Numbered from the stretch's first letter, positions 14,973 through 22,226 are shown. The stretch: 31,521 nucleotides of DNA from Prado023 sp039812125 (GCA_039812125.1 JBDHZV010000025.1:1-31521), one strand, 5' to 3'. Notes: generated by a model not told the origin, from the sequence alone. Numbers and translations are program-made.

Positions 14973-15257
14973 TCACCGACCGCCGGTGATCTCCGCGATC
15001 CGTGGCCGGATGTCGAGCAGGTAGACAGCGGAGATCACGATGGAGGCGATGCCCAGCAGCCCGATCGGGCTGAACCCGATGAGCGGCACTGCGGCGGCTC
15101 CTCCGGTCAGGGCCATCCAGATCGGCTTGGTCTGCCGGCCGATGGCCGGGAAGGCGTCCGGTCGACGGCGCAGGCAGTCGACGAACGCCCAGACCCCGAT
15201 GACCAGCGACGCGATACGGATGAGCCAGAGGATCCACTCGGTGAGGCCGAAGAACAT
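14973..15257 (-). CDS. DUF2516 small membrane protein
   Basis: A 94-residue integral membrane protein with three likely helices: FGLTEWILWLIRIASLVIGV (about 3-22), an IWMALTGGAAAVPLIGF segment (about 46-63) and LLGIASIVISAVYLL (about 67-82). Charged loops RRRPDAF and a C-terminal DIRPRIAEITGGR are on the ends. It matches what I recall as DUF2516 (Rv0476-like), of unknown function, always near an HTH regulator and an HbhA-like gene. ATG 15257 has TACGCT 6 nt upstream, suggesting a leaderless start. The stop lies 11 bp from the next ATG or overlaps its alternative GTG. Confidence 0.85.
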   Translation of the reverse strand: MFFGLTEWILWLIRIASLVIGVWAFVDCLRRRPDAFPAIGRQTKPIWMALTGGAAAVPLIGFSPIGLLGIASIVISAVYLLDIRPRIAEITGGR

Positions 15258-15263
15258 GGCACC

Positions 15264-15269
15264 AGCGTA
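15264..15269 (-). promoter_or_regulatory. leaderless-type -10 for DUF2516
   Basis: Minus-strand TACGCT, 6-nt spacer GGTGCC, then ATG 15257. The palindrome at 15314-15341 lies about 45 bp upstream of this -10. Confidence 0.5.
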
Positions 15270-15313
15270 GGCCAGCGGCGTGCCGCGAGCGGACCGCGAA
15301 CCCGATCCGCTTG

Positions 15314-15341
15314 CTGCCTGCTTGCAATTGCAAGCAGGCAG
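15314..15341 (+). repeat. 28-bp perfect palindrome, likely operator
   Basis: Each base from 15314 to 15327 pairs with its partner from 15341 to 15328. The centre is TTGCAATTGCAA and the arms are CTGCCTGC and GCAGGCAG. It covers the -35 and part of the spacer of the HTH gene promoter and lies between the divergent DUF2516 and HTH genes. The AT-rich centre stands out in this GC-rich region. It is most simply the binding site of the HTH protein encoded next to it. Confidence 0.85.
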
Positions 15342-15350
15342 GCACATACT
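15322..15350 (+). promoter_or_regulatory. promoter of the HTH/HbhA-like operon
   Basis: The -35 TTGCAA (15322-15327), 17-bp spacer and -10 CATACT (15345-15350) are followed by 6 nt (GGATGC) and the GTG at 15357. This is the best-formed promoter in the window and predicts a leaderless mRNA. The palindrome overlaps its -35. Confidence 0.7.
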
Positions 15351-15356
15351 GGATGC

Positions 15357-15746
15357 GTGGCCCGGATCGACGCAGCGAAGCTCGGGGAGTACATCCGCGA
15401 ACAGCGGCATGCCGCCCAGATCTCGCTGCGCCAGTTGGCCCAGGCCGCTGATGTGTCCAACCCCTACCTCAGCCAGGTGGAGCGCGGACTGCGCCGGCCC
15501 AGTGCGGAGATCCTGTCCAGGATCGCCGCGGGCCTGCGGATCTCGGCGGAGACGCTGTACGTGCGGGCAGGAATCCTCGAGGAACGCCTCGGCGACCAGG
15601 CGGTCGTCGCGGCGATCAGCGCGGACCCAACCCTGACCGAGCGGCAGCGCCGAGCCCTGCTGGAGATCTACGCGGCCTTCCAGTCCGAGAACTCGACGCG
15701 GAGCCCCGCGGACGAGGACGACACCGGAGAGCGAGAGCTGTCATGA
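15357..15746 (+). CDS. XRE-family helix-turn-helix regulator
   Basis: A 129-residue DNA-binding protein. The Cro/C1-type HTH spans about residues 8-65: LGEYIREQRHAAQISLRQLAQAADVSNPYLSQVERG, then LRRPSAEILSRIAAGLRISAETL. A helical tail (ILEERLGDQAVVAAISADPTLTERQRRALLEIYAAF) probably dimerises. It resembles Rv0474 of M. tuberculosis, which precedes hbhA. The GTG start has no ribosome site but has CATACT 6 nt upstream, so it is likely leaderless. The stop overlaps the next gene as ATGA. A perfect palindrome overlaps its promoter, which suggests autoregulation. Confidence 0.9.
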   Translation: MARIDAAKLGEYIREQRHAAQISLRQLAQAADVSNPYLSQVERGLRRPSAEILSRIAAGLRISAETLYVRAGILEERLGDQAVVAAISADPTLTERQRRALLEIYAAFQSENSTRSPADEDDTGERELS

Positions 15747-16468
15747 GCGAGATCGAGAACACCACCCCCGAGCCCACGACCGACGCCGTCGTGGAGCCCA
15801 CCACCCCCGAGTCCCCTGAGACCGTCGTCGAGCCGGTCGCCGAGGTCGTAGAGCCGGTCGTCGAGCCGGTCGCCGAGGTCGTCGAGCCGGTCGCCGAGCC
15901 CGCGGCTGAGCCGGTCGCCCAGGAGACCCCGAAGCCGACCCGCGCCCGCCGGACCAAGGCGGCCGCCGGGACCGCGAAGGCCGCCCCCAAGGCCCCCGCC
16001 GCCCCCAAGGCCACAACCGCGCGCACCACCACGCGGCGGGCCACCGGGACCCGCACCCGCACCGCTGCGGCCAAGGCAGCGCCGGCCGCGCCGGTCGTCG
16101 AGTCCGTGACCACCCCGGCAACGCCGGAGCCCCGGTTCCGCCGTGTCTCGGCCGCCGAGGTCCGCGAGATCGTCGCCGGGCTGGACCTGAAGGCCCTCAA
16201 GGAGACGGTCACCAAGGTCGACCTGCCCACCGTCGCCGAGGTCCGCGAGCGGATCGGCAAGGTCGAGCTGCCCACCGTCGCCGAGCTGCGCGGGCGCATC
16301 CACGTCGACGTCCCGGCCACGCCCGATTGGCGCGCCGAGGCCGACAAGCTCAAGGACACCGCCAGCGCCGCCCTGGCTCAGGTCCCGGGCCGGGCCACCG
16401 ACCTGGTGGCCGAGGCCCAGGTCCAGGCCCGTCAGGCCGTGCGCAAGGCGCTGGCCGTCATCAAGTGA
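15743..16468 (+). CDS. HbhA-like repeat protein (acidic/Pro, basic, coiled-coil regions)
   Basis: A 241-residue low-complexity protein. Residues about 1-62 are Glu/Pro/Val repeats of the form VVEPVAE. About 63-115 are rich in Ala/Lys/Arg/Thr/Pro (TRARRTKAAAG, KAAPKAPAAPKA). About 130-241 are amphipathic helix with a duplicated 15-residue unit (KVDLPTVAEVRERIG, then KVELPTVAELRGRIH). It has no signal peptide. Synteny (HTH upstream, DUF2516 divergent) and the mix of helix and Lys/Ala/Pro tract point to heparin-binding haemagglutinin HbhA (Rv0475). However, HbhA carries its Lys-rich tract at the C-terminus, whereas here it is internal, so heparin binding is not established. Coupled to the HTH gene by ATGA. 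Confidence 0.75.
   Translation: MSEIENTTPEPTTDAVVEPTTPESPETVVEPVAEVVEPVVEPVAEVVEPVAEPAAEPVAQETPKPTRARRTKAAAGTAKAAPKAPAAPKATTARTTTRRATGTRTRTAAAKAAPAAPVVESVTTPATPEPRFRRVSAAEVREIVAGLDLKALKETVTKVDLPTVAEVRERIGKVELPTVAELRGRIHVDVPATPDWRAEADKLKDTASAALAQVPGRATDLVAEAQVQARQAVRKALAVIK
15824..15898 (+). repeat. in-frame 21-nt repeats in the HbhA-like gene
   Basis: Three identical 21-nt units start at 15824, 15857 and 15878. Units two and three are directly joined; unit one is separated by a 12-nt partial unit (15845-15856). Each encodes VVEPVAE. Identity at the DNA level suggests recent expansion or slippage. Confidence 0.85.
16214..16303 (+). repeat. tandem 45-nt duplication in the HbhA-like gene
   Basis: Units 16214-16258 and 16259-16303 encode KVDLPTVAEVRERIG and KVELPTVAELRGRIH. 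They differ at several bases, so this duplication is older than the 21-nt repeats. Confidence 0.85.
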
Positions 16469-16495
16469 CCGGGCGCCGCTCAGCGCGGCGCTCAC

Positions 16496-16528
16496 CGTCG
16501 GACCCCCGGGTATCCCGGGGGTCCGACG
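16496..16528 (+). terminator. hairpin terminator between convergent genes
   Basis: Perfect 15-bp stem (16496-16510 with 16514-16528) with a 3-nt loop TAT, located 28 bp after the HbhA-like stop and 33 bp from the asparaginase stop. No T tract on either side. It may work for both strands. Confidence 0.75.
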
Positions 16529-16560
16529 CGTGTCAGGGCAGGTGCATCGGGCGGCGTCGC

Positions 16561-17505
16561 TCAGATGGTGGCGCGCACGCGACCCACCGGACGTCCAGCG
16601 CCCAGGACCGCGGGCGGCGCGCACGCCGTCACGACCTGCGGATCGACCTCGAGGTGGGTCATGAGCGCGCAGGCCACCGCCTGCCGGGCCCGCGCGGAGC
16701 CGTCGGCCACCTTGAGCGCCGCGGCGCGGCCGTCAGGCAGGGCCAGGACGTGCACCCCCTCGGCCCCGTCCTTGGCGATGGCGCCGGGAACCCCACGCAT
16801 GAACGCGGTGACGTCCCGGCCGGTGCCCCCGACGAGCTCGGGATGGGCCGCCATCGCGCCGGCAACCCGGGCCGGCGCGGTGCCGGCCCCGGCCTGGACC
16901 ATCCGCGACATCGCGCGCGCCAGGCCGACCAGCGACACCGCGACCACGGGGGCGCCGCACCCGTCCACCCCGGTGTGGGCCACCCGCTCCCCCGTGAGCG
17001 CCTCGACTCCGGCCACTGCGGCCCGTTGCACCGGGTGCGCCGGATCGAGGTACCCGACCGTCGGGCTGCCGAGGACCTGCGCGGTCCGCAGCATCGCCGC
17101 GTGCTTGCCCGAGCAGTTCTGCGCCAGCGCGGTCGGACCCCGACCGGCGGCCAGCCATGCCACCATCGTGTCGCGGTCGTAGGGCAGGTCCGGGGTGTTC
17201 GCCAGATCGGCCTCGCCCAAGCCGCCGCCGAGCAGCACGGCCAGGACCGTGTCGAGATGGAACGACTCCCCGCTGTGGGAGGCCGCCGCGATGGCCAGGC
17301 CCCGGGCGTCCAGGTCCAGTCCGGCGGCCACCATGCCTGTGGCCTGGAGGGGCTTGTTGGACGAGCGCGGCAGGATCGGGTCCTCGGGGCGCCCCCAGGC
17401 CCGCACGACAGCACCGTCAGGATCGACCAGGACGGCATGCCCGGCGTGCACGGACTCGACCCACCCGCTGCGCACCACGTGGGCGAGCTCGACCGACCCG
17501 CGCAT
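16561..17505 (-). CDS. L-asparaginase of the Rhizobium etli (PF06089) type
   Basis: Hydrolyses L-asparagine to aspartate and ammonia; 314 residues, no signal peptide, so cytosolic. It belongs to the family unrelated to E. coli AnsA/B. Active-site features known from R. etli ReAV are all visible: Ser48 and Lys51 in RSSNKPLQ (the SxxK pair), Ser78 in SHSGESFH, Cys131 and Lys134 in NCSGKHAAML, and Cys183 in DGCGAP. The Cys-Lys-Cys set is the zinc site in ReAV. The first base of its ATG is the last base of the BKACE stop (TGATG), so both are one transcript. The substrate may be a related amide; this is inferred from family only. Confidence 0.88.
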   Translation of the reverse strand: MRGSVELAHVVRSGWVESVHAGHAVLVDPDGAVVRAWGRPEDPILPRSSNKPLQATGMVAAGLDLDARGLAIAAASHSGESFHLDTVLAVLLGGGLGEADLANTPDLPYDRDTMVAWLAAGRGPTALAQNCSGKHAAMLRTAQVLGSPTVGYLDPAHPVQRAAVAGVEALTGERVAHTGVDGCGAPVVAVSLVGLARAMSRMVQAGAGTAPARVAGAMAAHPELVGGTGRDVTAFMRGVPGAIAKDGAEGVHVLALPDGRAAALKVADGSARARQAVACALMTHLEVDPQVVTACAPPAVLGAGRPVGRVRATI

Positions 17506-18341
17506 CAGCGCACCCGCTCGGCCGGGGCCAGCCCGAGCATCACCCGGGCCTGCTCGGGGCTCGCCGCCGGCCGGAACGCCTCCGCCGCCAGGCGGGCGGC
17601 CCGGGCGACGAGGGGAGCGTTCCCGGTGACGGGCTGACCGGGTCCGTACCCGAGGGTGTCCTCCATCCCGACCCGGAGGTGCCCGCCCAGCGACAGGGCG
17701 GCCATCATGACGGGCACCGTGCTGCGACCGATCCCGGTGGCCGACCAGGTCGCACCAGGCGGCAGCATCGCCAGCCCCGCCACCAGGGCCTGGGCGGTGC
17801 CGGGCATGCCTCCGGGAACGCCCAGCACGAAGTCGGCGTGCACGTGGCCACCGGTCGGCGGCCCGTACGTGTCCAGCAGGCGGTTCATCGCGACGACGTG
17901 CCCGAGGTCGAACAGCTCGAACTCCGGCAGGATCGCGCGCTCCTGGGCCTGCTGGTACAGCGCGGCGACGAACGGCCATGGGTTGGCGAACACGGCATCG
18001 CCGAAGTTGACGGTGCCGGTGGTCAGCGAGCAGGAGTCCGGCGCCGCGTCGAGCACGGCCATCCTGGCCTCGAACGAGTCCGTCACCGAGCCACCGGTCG
18101 ACAGCTGCACGATGAGGTCGGTGGACTCGCGCACGACCGCCACAGCCTCACGGATGCGGGCCAGGTCCAGGGTCGGGCGGCCCCGGGCATCGCGCACGTG
18201 CAGGTGCACCATGGCGGCCCCGGCCTCCCGGCAGGCGACCACGGTCTGCGCCAGCTGCTCCAGGGTCACGGGCAGAGCCGGGTTGTCCTCCGGGGTGCTC
18301 TCGGCGCCGGTGGGGGCCACGGTGATCAGGGTCGCCGGCAT
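17505..18341 (-). CDS. BKACE-family (DUF849) beta-keto acid cleavage enzyme
   Basis: A Zn-dependent TIM-barrel enzyme that cleaves a beta-keto acid with acetyl-CoA; the type member is Kce of lysine fermentation. It has 278 residues. Visible active-site residues are Glu14 (PTGAE), the zinc ligands His46 and His48 in MVHLHVRD, and Arg223, Glu227 and Asp228 in LRVGMEDTLGYG, with the spacing of Kce. The family is substrate-diverse and the side chain recognised here cannot be read. It leads a two-gene operon with asparaginase. CAGGAT lies 6 nt before the ATG, suggesting a leaderless start. It diverges from the DUF4388 gene over 93 bp. Confidence 0.87.
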   Translation of the reverse strand: MPATLITVAPTGAESTPEDNPALPVTLEQLAQTVVACREAGAAMVHLHVRDARGRPTLDLARIREAVAVVRESTDLIVQLSTGGSVTDSFEARMAVLDAAPDSCSLTTGTVNFGDAVFANPWPFVAALYQQAQERAILPEFELFDLGHVVAMNRLLDTYGPPTGGHVHADFVLGVPGGMPGTAQALVAGLAMLPPGATWSATGIGRSTVPVMMAALSLGGHLRVGMEDTLGYGPGQPVTGNAPLVARAARLAAEAFRPAASPEQARVMLGLAPAERVR

Positions 18342-18347
18342 GGGGTC

Positions 18348-18353
18348 ATCCTG
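18348..18353 (-). promoter_or_regulatory. leaderless-type -10 for BKACE-asparaginase
   Basis: Minus-strand CAGGAT (C at position 1 of TANNNT), 6-nt spacer GACCCC, then ATG 18341. It is weaker than the other examples. Confidence 0.35.
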
Positions 18354-18434
18354 TCACCCCGCTCAAGATCGCGAGTTCGGGAGCCGATCATGACGCTGAG
18401 CCAGCCTGTGCCGTGAGGCCGCGAAGGGAGTGCC

Positions 18435-19508
18435 GTGGCGATCGAGAACACGTCGGTCCCGGAAGCCAGCACGCCGGCCCTGCTGCTCGAGGCGGCGACC
18501 GCCGCGGCGACCGGCGCCCTCGAGCTGGAGCACCCGGGCGGGGAGTCCTCCCGGCTGTGGCTGCGGGAGGGCCAGCTGTACGCGGCCAGCGTCCCGGGCT
18601 ACCGCCCGGCCCTCGGGATCCGGCTGCTGAGCAGCGGCCTGATCACCCCCGAGCAGCTGGGCATCGCGATCGAGCAGCAGCGCACCACGATGGCCGGCCA
18701 CCGCATCGGCGAGGTCCTGGTCCACCTGGGGCACGTCCGCCCCGACGACATCGACGCGTTCGTGCTCGACCAGGTCCACGACCAGGTCGCGGACCTGCTG
18801 GACCTGCCCGTCCTCTCGGCCGCCTTCCACGAGGGCGAGCGGATCGGCGTGGACACCATCGCGCCGCGCAGCATCGAGGCTGTCCTCCCAGTCGCCGAGG
18901 AGCGCCGCCACCGCTGGGCGCGGGTGCTCGCCGACGTGGGCGGGCCGGCCGCGATCCCCTCGCTCGGACCGCAGGGACGCGGTGCCGGCCAGAGCCCCCT
19001 CGGGCCCCGGGAGTGGGCCCTGCTGTGCCGGGTCGACGGTCGGCGCGACCTGGCCGAGCTGGCGCGCACCTGCGGGTTCACGCTCCTGGAAGCAGCCCAG
19101 CTGGTCAGCGACCTCGCCCGGTCCGGCCTGCTCGTGCTTCCCGCACCGGTCCGCGTCGGGCCGCCGGGCGGCGACGTCATCGCCCTGAGCCCGGCCGACG
19201 AGTCGTCCCACGAGGCTCCGGGCCCCTCCGGTCCCACGCCGGCCGCCGTCGCGGAGCCGCCCACGCCGGGGGTGCTGCTCGAGGCCATCCACGAGTTCGT
19301 CACCGACACGTCGACCGCGCCGAACCCGTCCGAGCAGCCGGACGGCAACGACTCCGGTGAGCCCGCCGCGGCGTACAGCGACACCAGCATGTTCATGCGC
19401 GAGCTGTCGAGCCTGAGTGAGGACCAGCAGCAGGTCACCCCGTCGGTCACCCGCCGGGCCATCGCCCTGGACGGCCCGCGGCGGAGGCGCTGGCGCTGGA
19501 GCCTGTGA
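18435..19508 (+). CDS. DUF4388-like protein with a GspE/T2SS-N-like region
   Basis: A 357-residue cytosolic protein, not firmly recognised. Residues about 12-50 (LLLEAATAAATGALELEHPGGESSRLWLREGQLYAASVPGY, in part) look like the DUF4388 fold, with the pattern of a strand, GQLYAA and a small loop. About 58-120 (GIRLLSSGLITPEQLGIAIEQQ, GEVLVHLGHVRPDDIDAFVLDQVHDQVADLL) resemble the N-terminal domain of type II secretion ATPases. A winged-helix-like segment follows (about 192-235). The last 110 residues are Pro/Ser/Asp-rich and end in a basic tail RRRRWRW. Such modules occur in MglA/Roadblock-type GTPase circuits, but none is present here. SD GGGAG lies close to the GTG start. Confidence 0.7.
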   Translation: MAIENTSVPEASTPALLLEAATAAATGALELEHPGGESSRLWLREGQLYAASVPGYRPALGIRLLSSGLITPEQLGIAIEQQRTTMAGHRIGEVLVHLGHVRPDDIDAFVLDQVHDQVADLLDLPVLSAAFHEGERIGVDTIAPRSIEAVLPVAEERRHRWARVLADVGGPAAIPSLGPQGRGAGQSPLGPREWALLCRVDGRRDLAELARTCGFTLLEAAQLVSDLARSGLLVLPAPVRVGPPGGDVIALSPADESSHEAPGPSGPTPAAVAEPPTPGVLLEAIHEFVTDTSTAPNPSEQPDGNDSGEPAAAYSDTSMFMRELSSLSEDQQQVTPSVTRRAIALDGPRRRRWRWSL

Positions 19509-19509
19509 G

Positions 19510-19989
19510 TCAGGCCTCCACGATCATGGTCACCGGGCCCTCGTTGACCAGCTCGACGCGCATCATCGCGCCGAACCGCCCCTCGGCCACGGTCGCGCCC
19601 CGGTCCCGCAGCCGCTGGGAGAACGCGGCGACGAGCGGCTCCGCGACGTCGCGCGGGGCGGCCTGCTCCCAGGTGGGACGCCGGCCCTTGCGGGTCTGGC
19701 CGTACAGGGTGAACTGGCTGACGACCAGCACCGGGAGGTCGAGGTCCGCGGCCGACAGCTCCCGGGGCCGCCCCGGGGGCGCGCACCGACCGGTGACCTC
19801 CTCCCCGAGCTCCGCCTCGTCGAACAGGCGCATGTCGTAGACCTTGTCCGCCAGCCCGGCTGCCACCGCGGCGGTGTCGGTGTGGGTCGCTCCCACGAGC
19901 ACGCACAGGCCGGGGCCCTCGATGGCACCCACCACCTCCCCAGCCACGAGGACCCGGGCTCCGTCGACCCGCTGCACGACGACGCGCAC
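19510..19989 (-). CDS. dtd: D-aminoacyl-tRNA deacylase
   Basis: Proofreading enzyme that hydrolyses D-aminoacyl (and glycyl) groups from mischarged tRNA; 159 residues. Family motifs are the N-terminal MRVVVQRV, SQFTLYG (Thr/Ser active-site edge) and NEGPVTM near the end (N-x-GP-x-T, the Gly-cisPro element). It is about 14 residues longer than the usual ~145 because of an insertion around EEVTGRCAPPGRPRELSAAD. The GTG start is 6 bp after the MBL gene stop, so it is in the same transcript. Its stop is 1 bp from the convergent DUF4388 stop, and a 5-bp hairpin (19501-19515) spans the two stops. Confidence 0.93.
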   Translation of the reverse strand: MRVVVQRVDGARVLVAGEVVGAIEGPGLCVLVGATHTDTAAVAAGLADKVYDMRLFDEAELGEEVTGRCAPPGRPRELSAADLDLPVLVVSQFTLYGQTRKGRRPTWEQAAPRDVAEPLVAAFSQRLRDRGATVAEGRFGAMMRVELVNEGPVTMIVEA

Positions 19990-19995
19990 GGCGGA

Positions 19996-20712
19996 TCAGA
20001 GCCCCGGGGCGAATCGACGCGGATGGGCCAGGAACGCGCGTATCGCCTCCCGGCCGGAGTCGCGGATCTCCGGGCCATGGGTGAACGCAGCGGTCGTGTA
20101 CTCCAGGTCGGCCAGGGTGGCCGCGCTGCGCTCGGTGGTCGTCGCGCTGGTGCAGAAGGCGAGCACGGGCCAGGTCCTCCGGGATCTCATGTTCCAGATG
20201 GCATCCCCGGTGATCAGGGTGCCGGTGGGTTCGTGCAGCAGGGAGCAGTGGCCGGGCGTGTGCCCGGGCGTGTGGTGGACCCGCAGGCCGCTGCCGACCA
20301 GCAGGTCGCCGTCGCGCATCGTGCGCTCGACCGGGGCCGGGGACACCGACAGGTCCCGGGTGATCAGCCGGCCCAGGGCGAACGAGGGATCCCGGGGGGC
20401 GCTCCTGCCGGCGGTGACCAGCGGGGCGTCCTCGGCGTGGGCGATGATCCCGTGACCGGTCCACCGGGCCAGGTCGGCCGCCCCACCGACGTGGTCGGAG
20501 TGGGCGTGGGTCAGCACCAGGGCGGTCACGTCGCGCACCCCCGCGCCGATCTCGGCCAGGCCCGCCAGGATCCGTGGGGGCGCCCCGGACAGGCCCATGT
20601 CGACCAGCGTGATCGAGCCGTCGTCGCCCTGTACGACGAACGAGTTCACCAGGTCCCACCGCACGGTCGGGATCCGCCAGATCCCCGGGCCCAGGGCGAT
20701 CGCGGCAGGCAT
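19996..20712 (-). CDS. MBL-fold metallo-hydrolase
   Basis: A 238-residue zinc hydrolase of the metallo-beta-lactamase superfamily. The metal site is THAHSDHVGG (about residues 69-78), a later His in HHTPGHTPGHCSLL, the bridging Asp in LITGDAIWN and His in AAFTHGPE near the end. The closing segment FTHGPEIRDSGREAIRAFL is typical of glyoxalase II-like and quorum-lactonase-like members. The exact substrate cannot be told. The ATG has TAGACT 6 nt upstream, suggesting a leaderless transcript that includes dtd. It lies 27 bp after ygfZ on the same strand. Confidence 0.85.
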   Translation of the reverse strand: MPAAIALGPGIWRIPTVRWDLVNSFVVQGDDGSITLVDMGLSGAPPRILAGLAEIGAGVRDVTALVLTHAHSDHVGGAADLARWTGHGIIAHAEDAPLVTAGRSAPRDPSFALGRLITRDLSVSPAPVERTMRDGDLLVGSGLRVHHTPGHTPGHCSLLHEPTGTLITGDAIWNMRSRRTWPVLAFCTSATTTERSAATLADLEYTTAAFTHGPEIRDSGREAIRAFLAHPRRFAPGL

Positions 20713-20718
20713 GAGGGG

Positions 20719-20724
20719 AGTCTA
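20719..20724 (-). promoter_or_regulatory. leaderless-type -10 for the MBL-dtd transcript
   Basis: Minus-strand TAGACT, 6-nt spacer CCCCTC, then ATG 20712. It occupies the 27-bp gap behind ygfZ. Confidence 0.55.
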
Positions 20725-20739
20725 GGAGCGTCGCGGCGG

Positions 20740-21774
20740 TCAGGCCGCGACGACGACCTGCTGCGAGGCGAGCACCTCACCGTCGGCCGCCCGGATGACG
20801 AGGTCCGCCGTGGGCTCGGTGGCCCGGCGCAGCACGACGGTGGCCACGGGGCCGAGCTCGTGGTGCCGCGCCGGGGTGGCGACCCAGCCGACGACCCGGC
20901 CGTCGACGACGACCTCGTCGCCGTGGGCGGGCAGGACCCCGGCCGTGCCGTCGAGATGGGCCAGTGCCAGCCGCCGCGGTGGCCGACCGAGGTTGTGCAC
21001 CCGAGCCACGGCCTCCTGCCCGCGGTAGCAGCCCTTGGCCAGGTGGACGCCGGCGCCGATCCAGCCGACCTCGTGGGGCAGCGTGCGGTGGTCGGTCTCC
21101 CACCCCAGGCGCGGGACGGCCGCGGCCACCCGCAGGGCCTCCAACGCCCAGGTCCCTGCCGGTGCCCCCGAGTCGACGATCCGGCCGGGGACCAGCTCGC
21201 GTGGCAGCAGCACCTCGCGACCGACCAGCAGCGCCGGCCGGTGCGGGACGTAGCGGGCGGCGTCGCCGCCCCGATCGCTGCCCGACGGGGTCGGCGTCCC
21301 GCCGCTGAAGTCCCCGGGGACCAGCCACGTGGGGCGCGCGGGGTCCGGCACGGCGATGGGCTCCCACACCACGGCCAGGTCGGGTCGCGCCGACACCTCC
21401 ACGCGCAGCAGGAACTGCATGGATCGCAGGTGTGCGACCAGGGCGTCGCCACGTCCTTCGTCGACCACGATCCACGTCGTCGAGCCGTCGTCCACCACGT
21501 GCAACTCGTGCTCGACGTGGCCGTGGGGGCTCAGGACGAGGGCGAGCCGGGAGCCCCCGGCCGGGAGGTCGCGCAACCGGGCCGTGGTGAGGTCGTCGAG
21601 CCAGCCGAGCCGGTCGGGCCCGGCCACGGCCACCACCTCGCGGTGGCCCAGGTCGACGCAGCCGTGGCCGGCCTCGAGTGCAGCCTGCTCTGCGTGGGGG
21701 TTGCCGTAGTGCCAGGCGACCCCGGGATCGGACCATCCCGGGGGGGCGGGCATGCCGCTGGTGGAGGTGGTCAC
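20740..21774 (-). CDS. ygfZ: folate-binding YgfZ/CAF17-family protein
   Basis: A tetrahydrofolate-binding protein related to GcvT that assists maturation or repair of certain Fe-S proteins; 344 residues, cytosolic. The hallmark K-G-C-Y-x-G-Q-E appears as LAKGCYRGQEAVARV with the conserved Cys. The N-terminal GcvT-like part includes VVAVAGPDRLGWLDDLTT and RLALVLSPHGHVEHELHVV. The C-terminal barrel follows LGRPPRRLALAHLDG. I chose GTG 21774 because it overlaps the Fur gene stop as GTGA, a pattern used repeatedly here; ATG 21753 is the alternative and lacks a ribosome site. It is the last gene of the operon with Fur, nitrobindin and a small membrane protein. Confidence 0.92.
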   Translation of the reverse strand: MTTSTSGMPAPPGWSDPGVAWHYGNPHAEQAALEAGHGCVDLGHREVVAVAGPDRLGWLDDLTTARLRDLPAGGSRLALVLSPHGHVEHELHVVDDGSTTWIVVDEGRGDALVAHLRSMQFLLRVEVSARPDLAVVWEPIAVPDPARPTWLVPGDFSGGTPTPSGSDRGGDAARYVPHRPALLVGREVLLPRELVPGRIVDSGAPAGTWALEALRVAAAVPRLGWETDHRTLPHEVGWIGAGVHLAKGCYRGQEAVARVHNLGRPPRRLALAHLDGTAGVLPAHGDEVVVDGRVVGWVATPARHHELGPVATVVLRRATEPTADLVIRAADGEVLASQQVVVAA

Positions 21775-22226
21775 ACCCGGTGCAACACCTCGGGCGCCGG
21801 CGACGTTCCCCCGCAGGTCGCGCATCGGCCGTGCAGCACGAGGTGGCTGAGGTCGACGGCGAAGGCGGCGCGGGCCAGGACCTCCGCGGCCACTGGATCG
21901 ACCAGGGTCCTCGGCAGCTGGTCGACCGCTCCGCACTGCTGGCACACCAGGTGGATGTGGGGCTCGTCGTCGACCGTGTGGTAGGTCGGCCCGCCGTGGC
22001 TGAGGTGGGCGTGGGTGACCAGCCCGACCTCGTCGAGGGTCTCCAGCGTCCGGTACACGGTGGACAGGTTGATGTCGCAGGAGCCGGCGTCGAGGTGGGC
22101 GGCGAGCTCGTCGACCGTCGCGTGGCGCAGCTCGTGCAGGGCCTGCAGGACGGCCCTGCGCTGCGCGGTGCAGCGCAACCCGGCGGCGCGCAGCCGCGTG
22201 TCCCAGTCCGGCGCTGCTGCCCCCAC
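21771..22226 (-). CDS. Fur-family metalloregulator
   Basis: A 151-residue repressor of the Fur/Zur/PerR superfamily. The N-terminal winged helix contains LRCTAQRRAVLQALHELRHATVDELAAHL and the recognition region LSTVYRTLETLDEVGLV. The dimerisation domain holds a structural CxxC pair (CQQCG and CATCGG) and possible metal ligands in YHTVDDEPHIHLVC. The sensed metal cannot be settled from the residues; the usual long His run of Zur is missing. The GTG start directly follows the nitrobindin TAG with no spacer, and the stop overlaps ygfZ (GTGA). An iron or Fe-S link is suggested by nitrobindin and YgfZ on either side, but this is inference. Confidence 0.9.
   Translation of the reverse strand: MGAAAPDWDTRLRAAGLRCTAQRRAVLQALHELRHATVDELAAHLDAGSCDINLSTVYRTLETLDEVGLVTHAHLSHGGPTYHTVDDEPHIHLVCQQCGAVDQLPRTLVDPVAAEVLARAAFAVDLSHLVLHGRCATCGGTSPAPEVLHRV

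Noticed and set aside
15824..15898. CRISPR-like array
   Set aside because: The 21-nt repeats are in frame, two are directly joined, there are no unique spacers and no cas genes; they encode VVEPVAE units.
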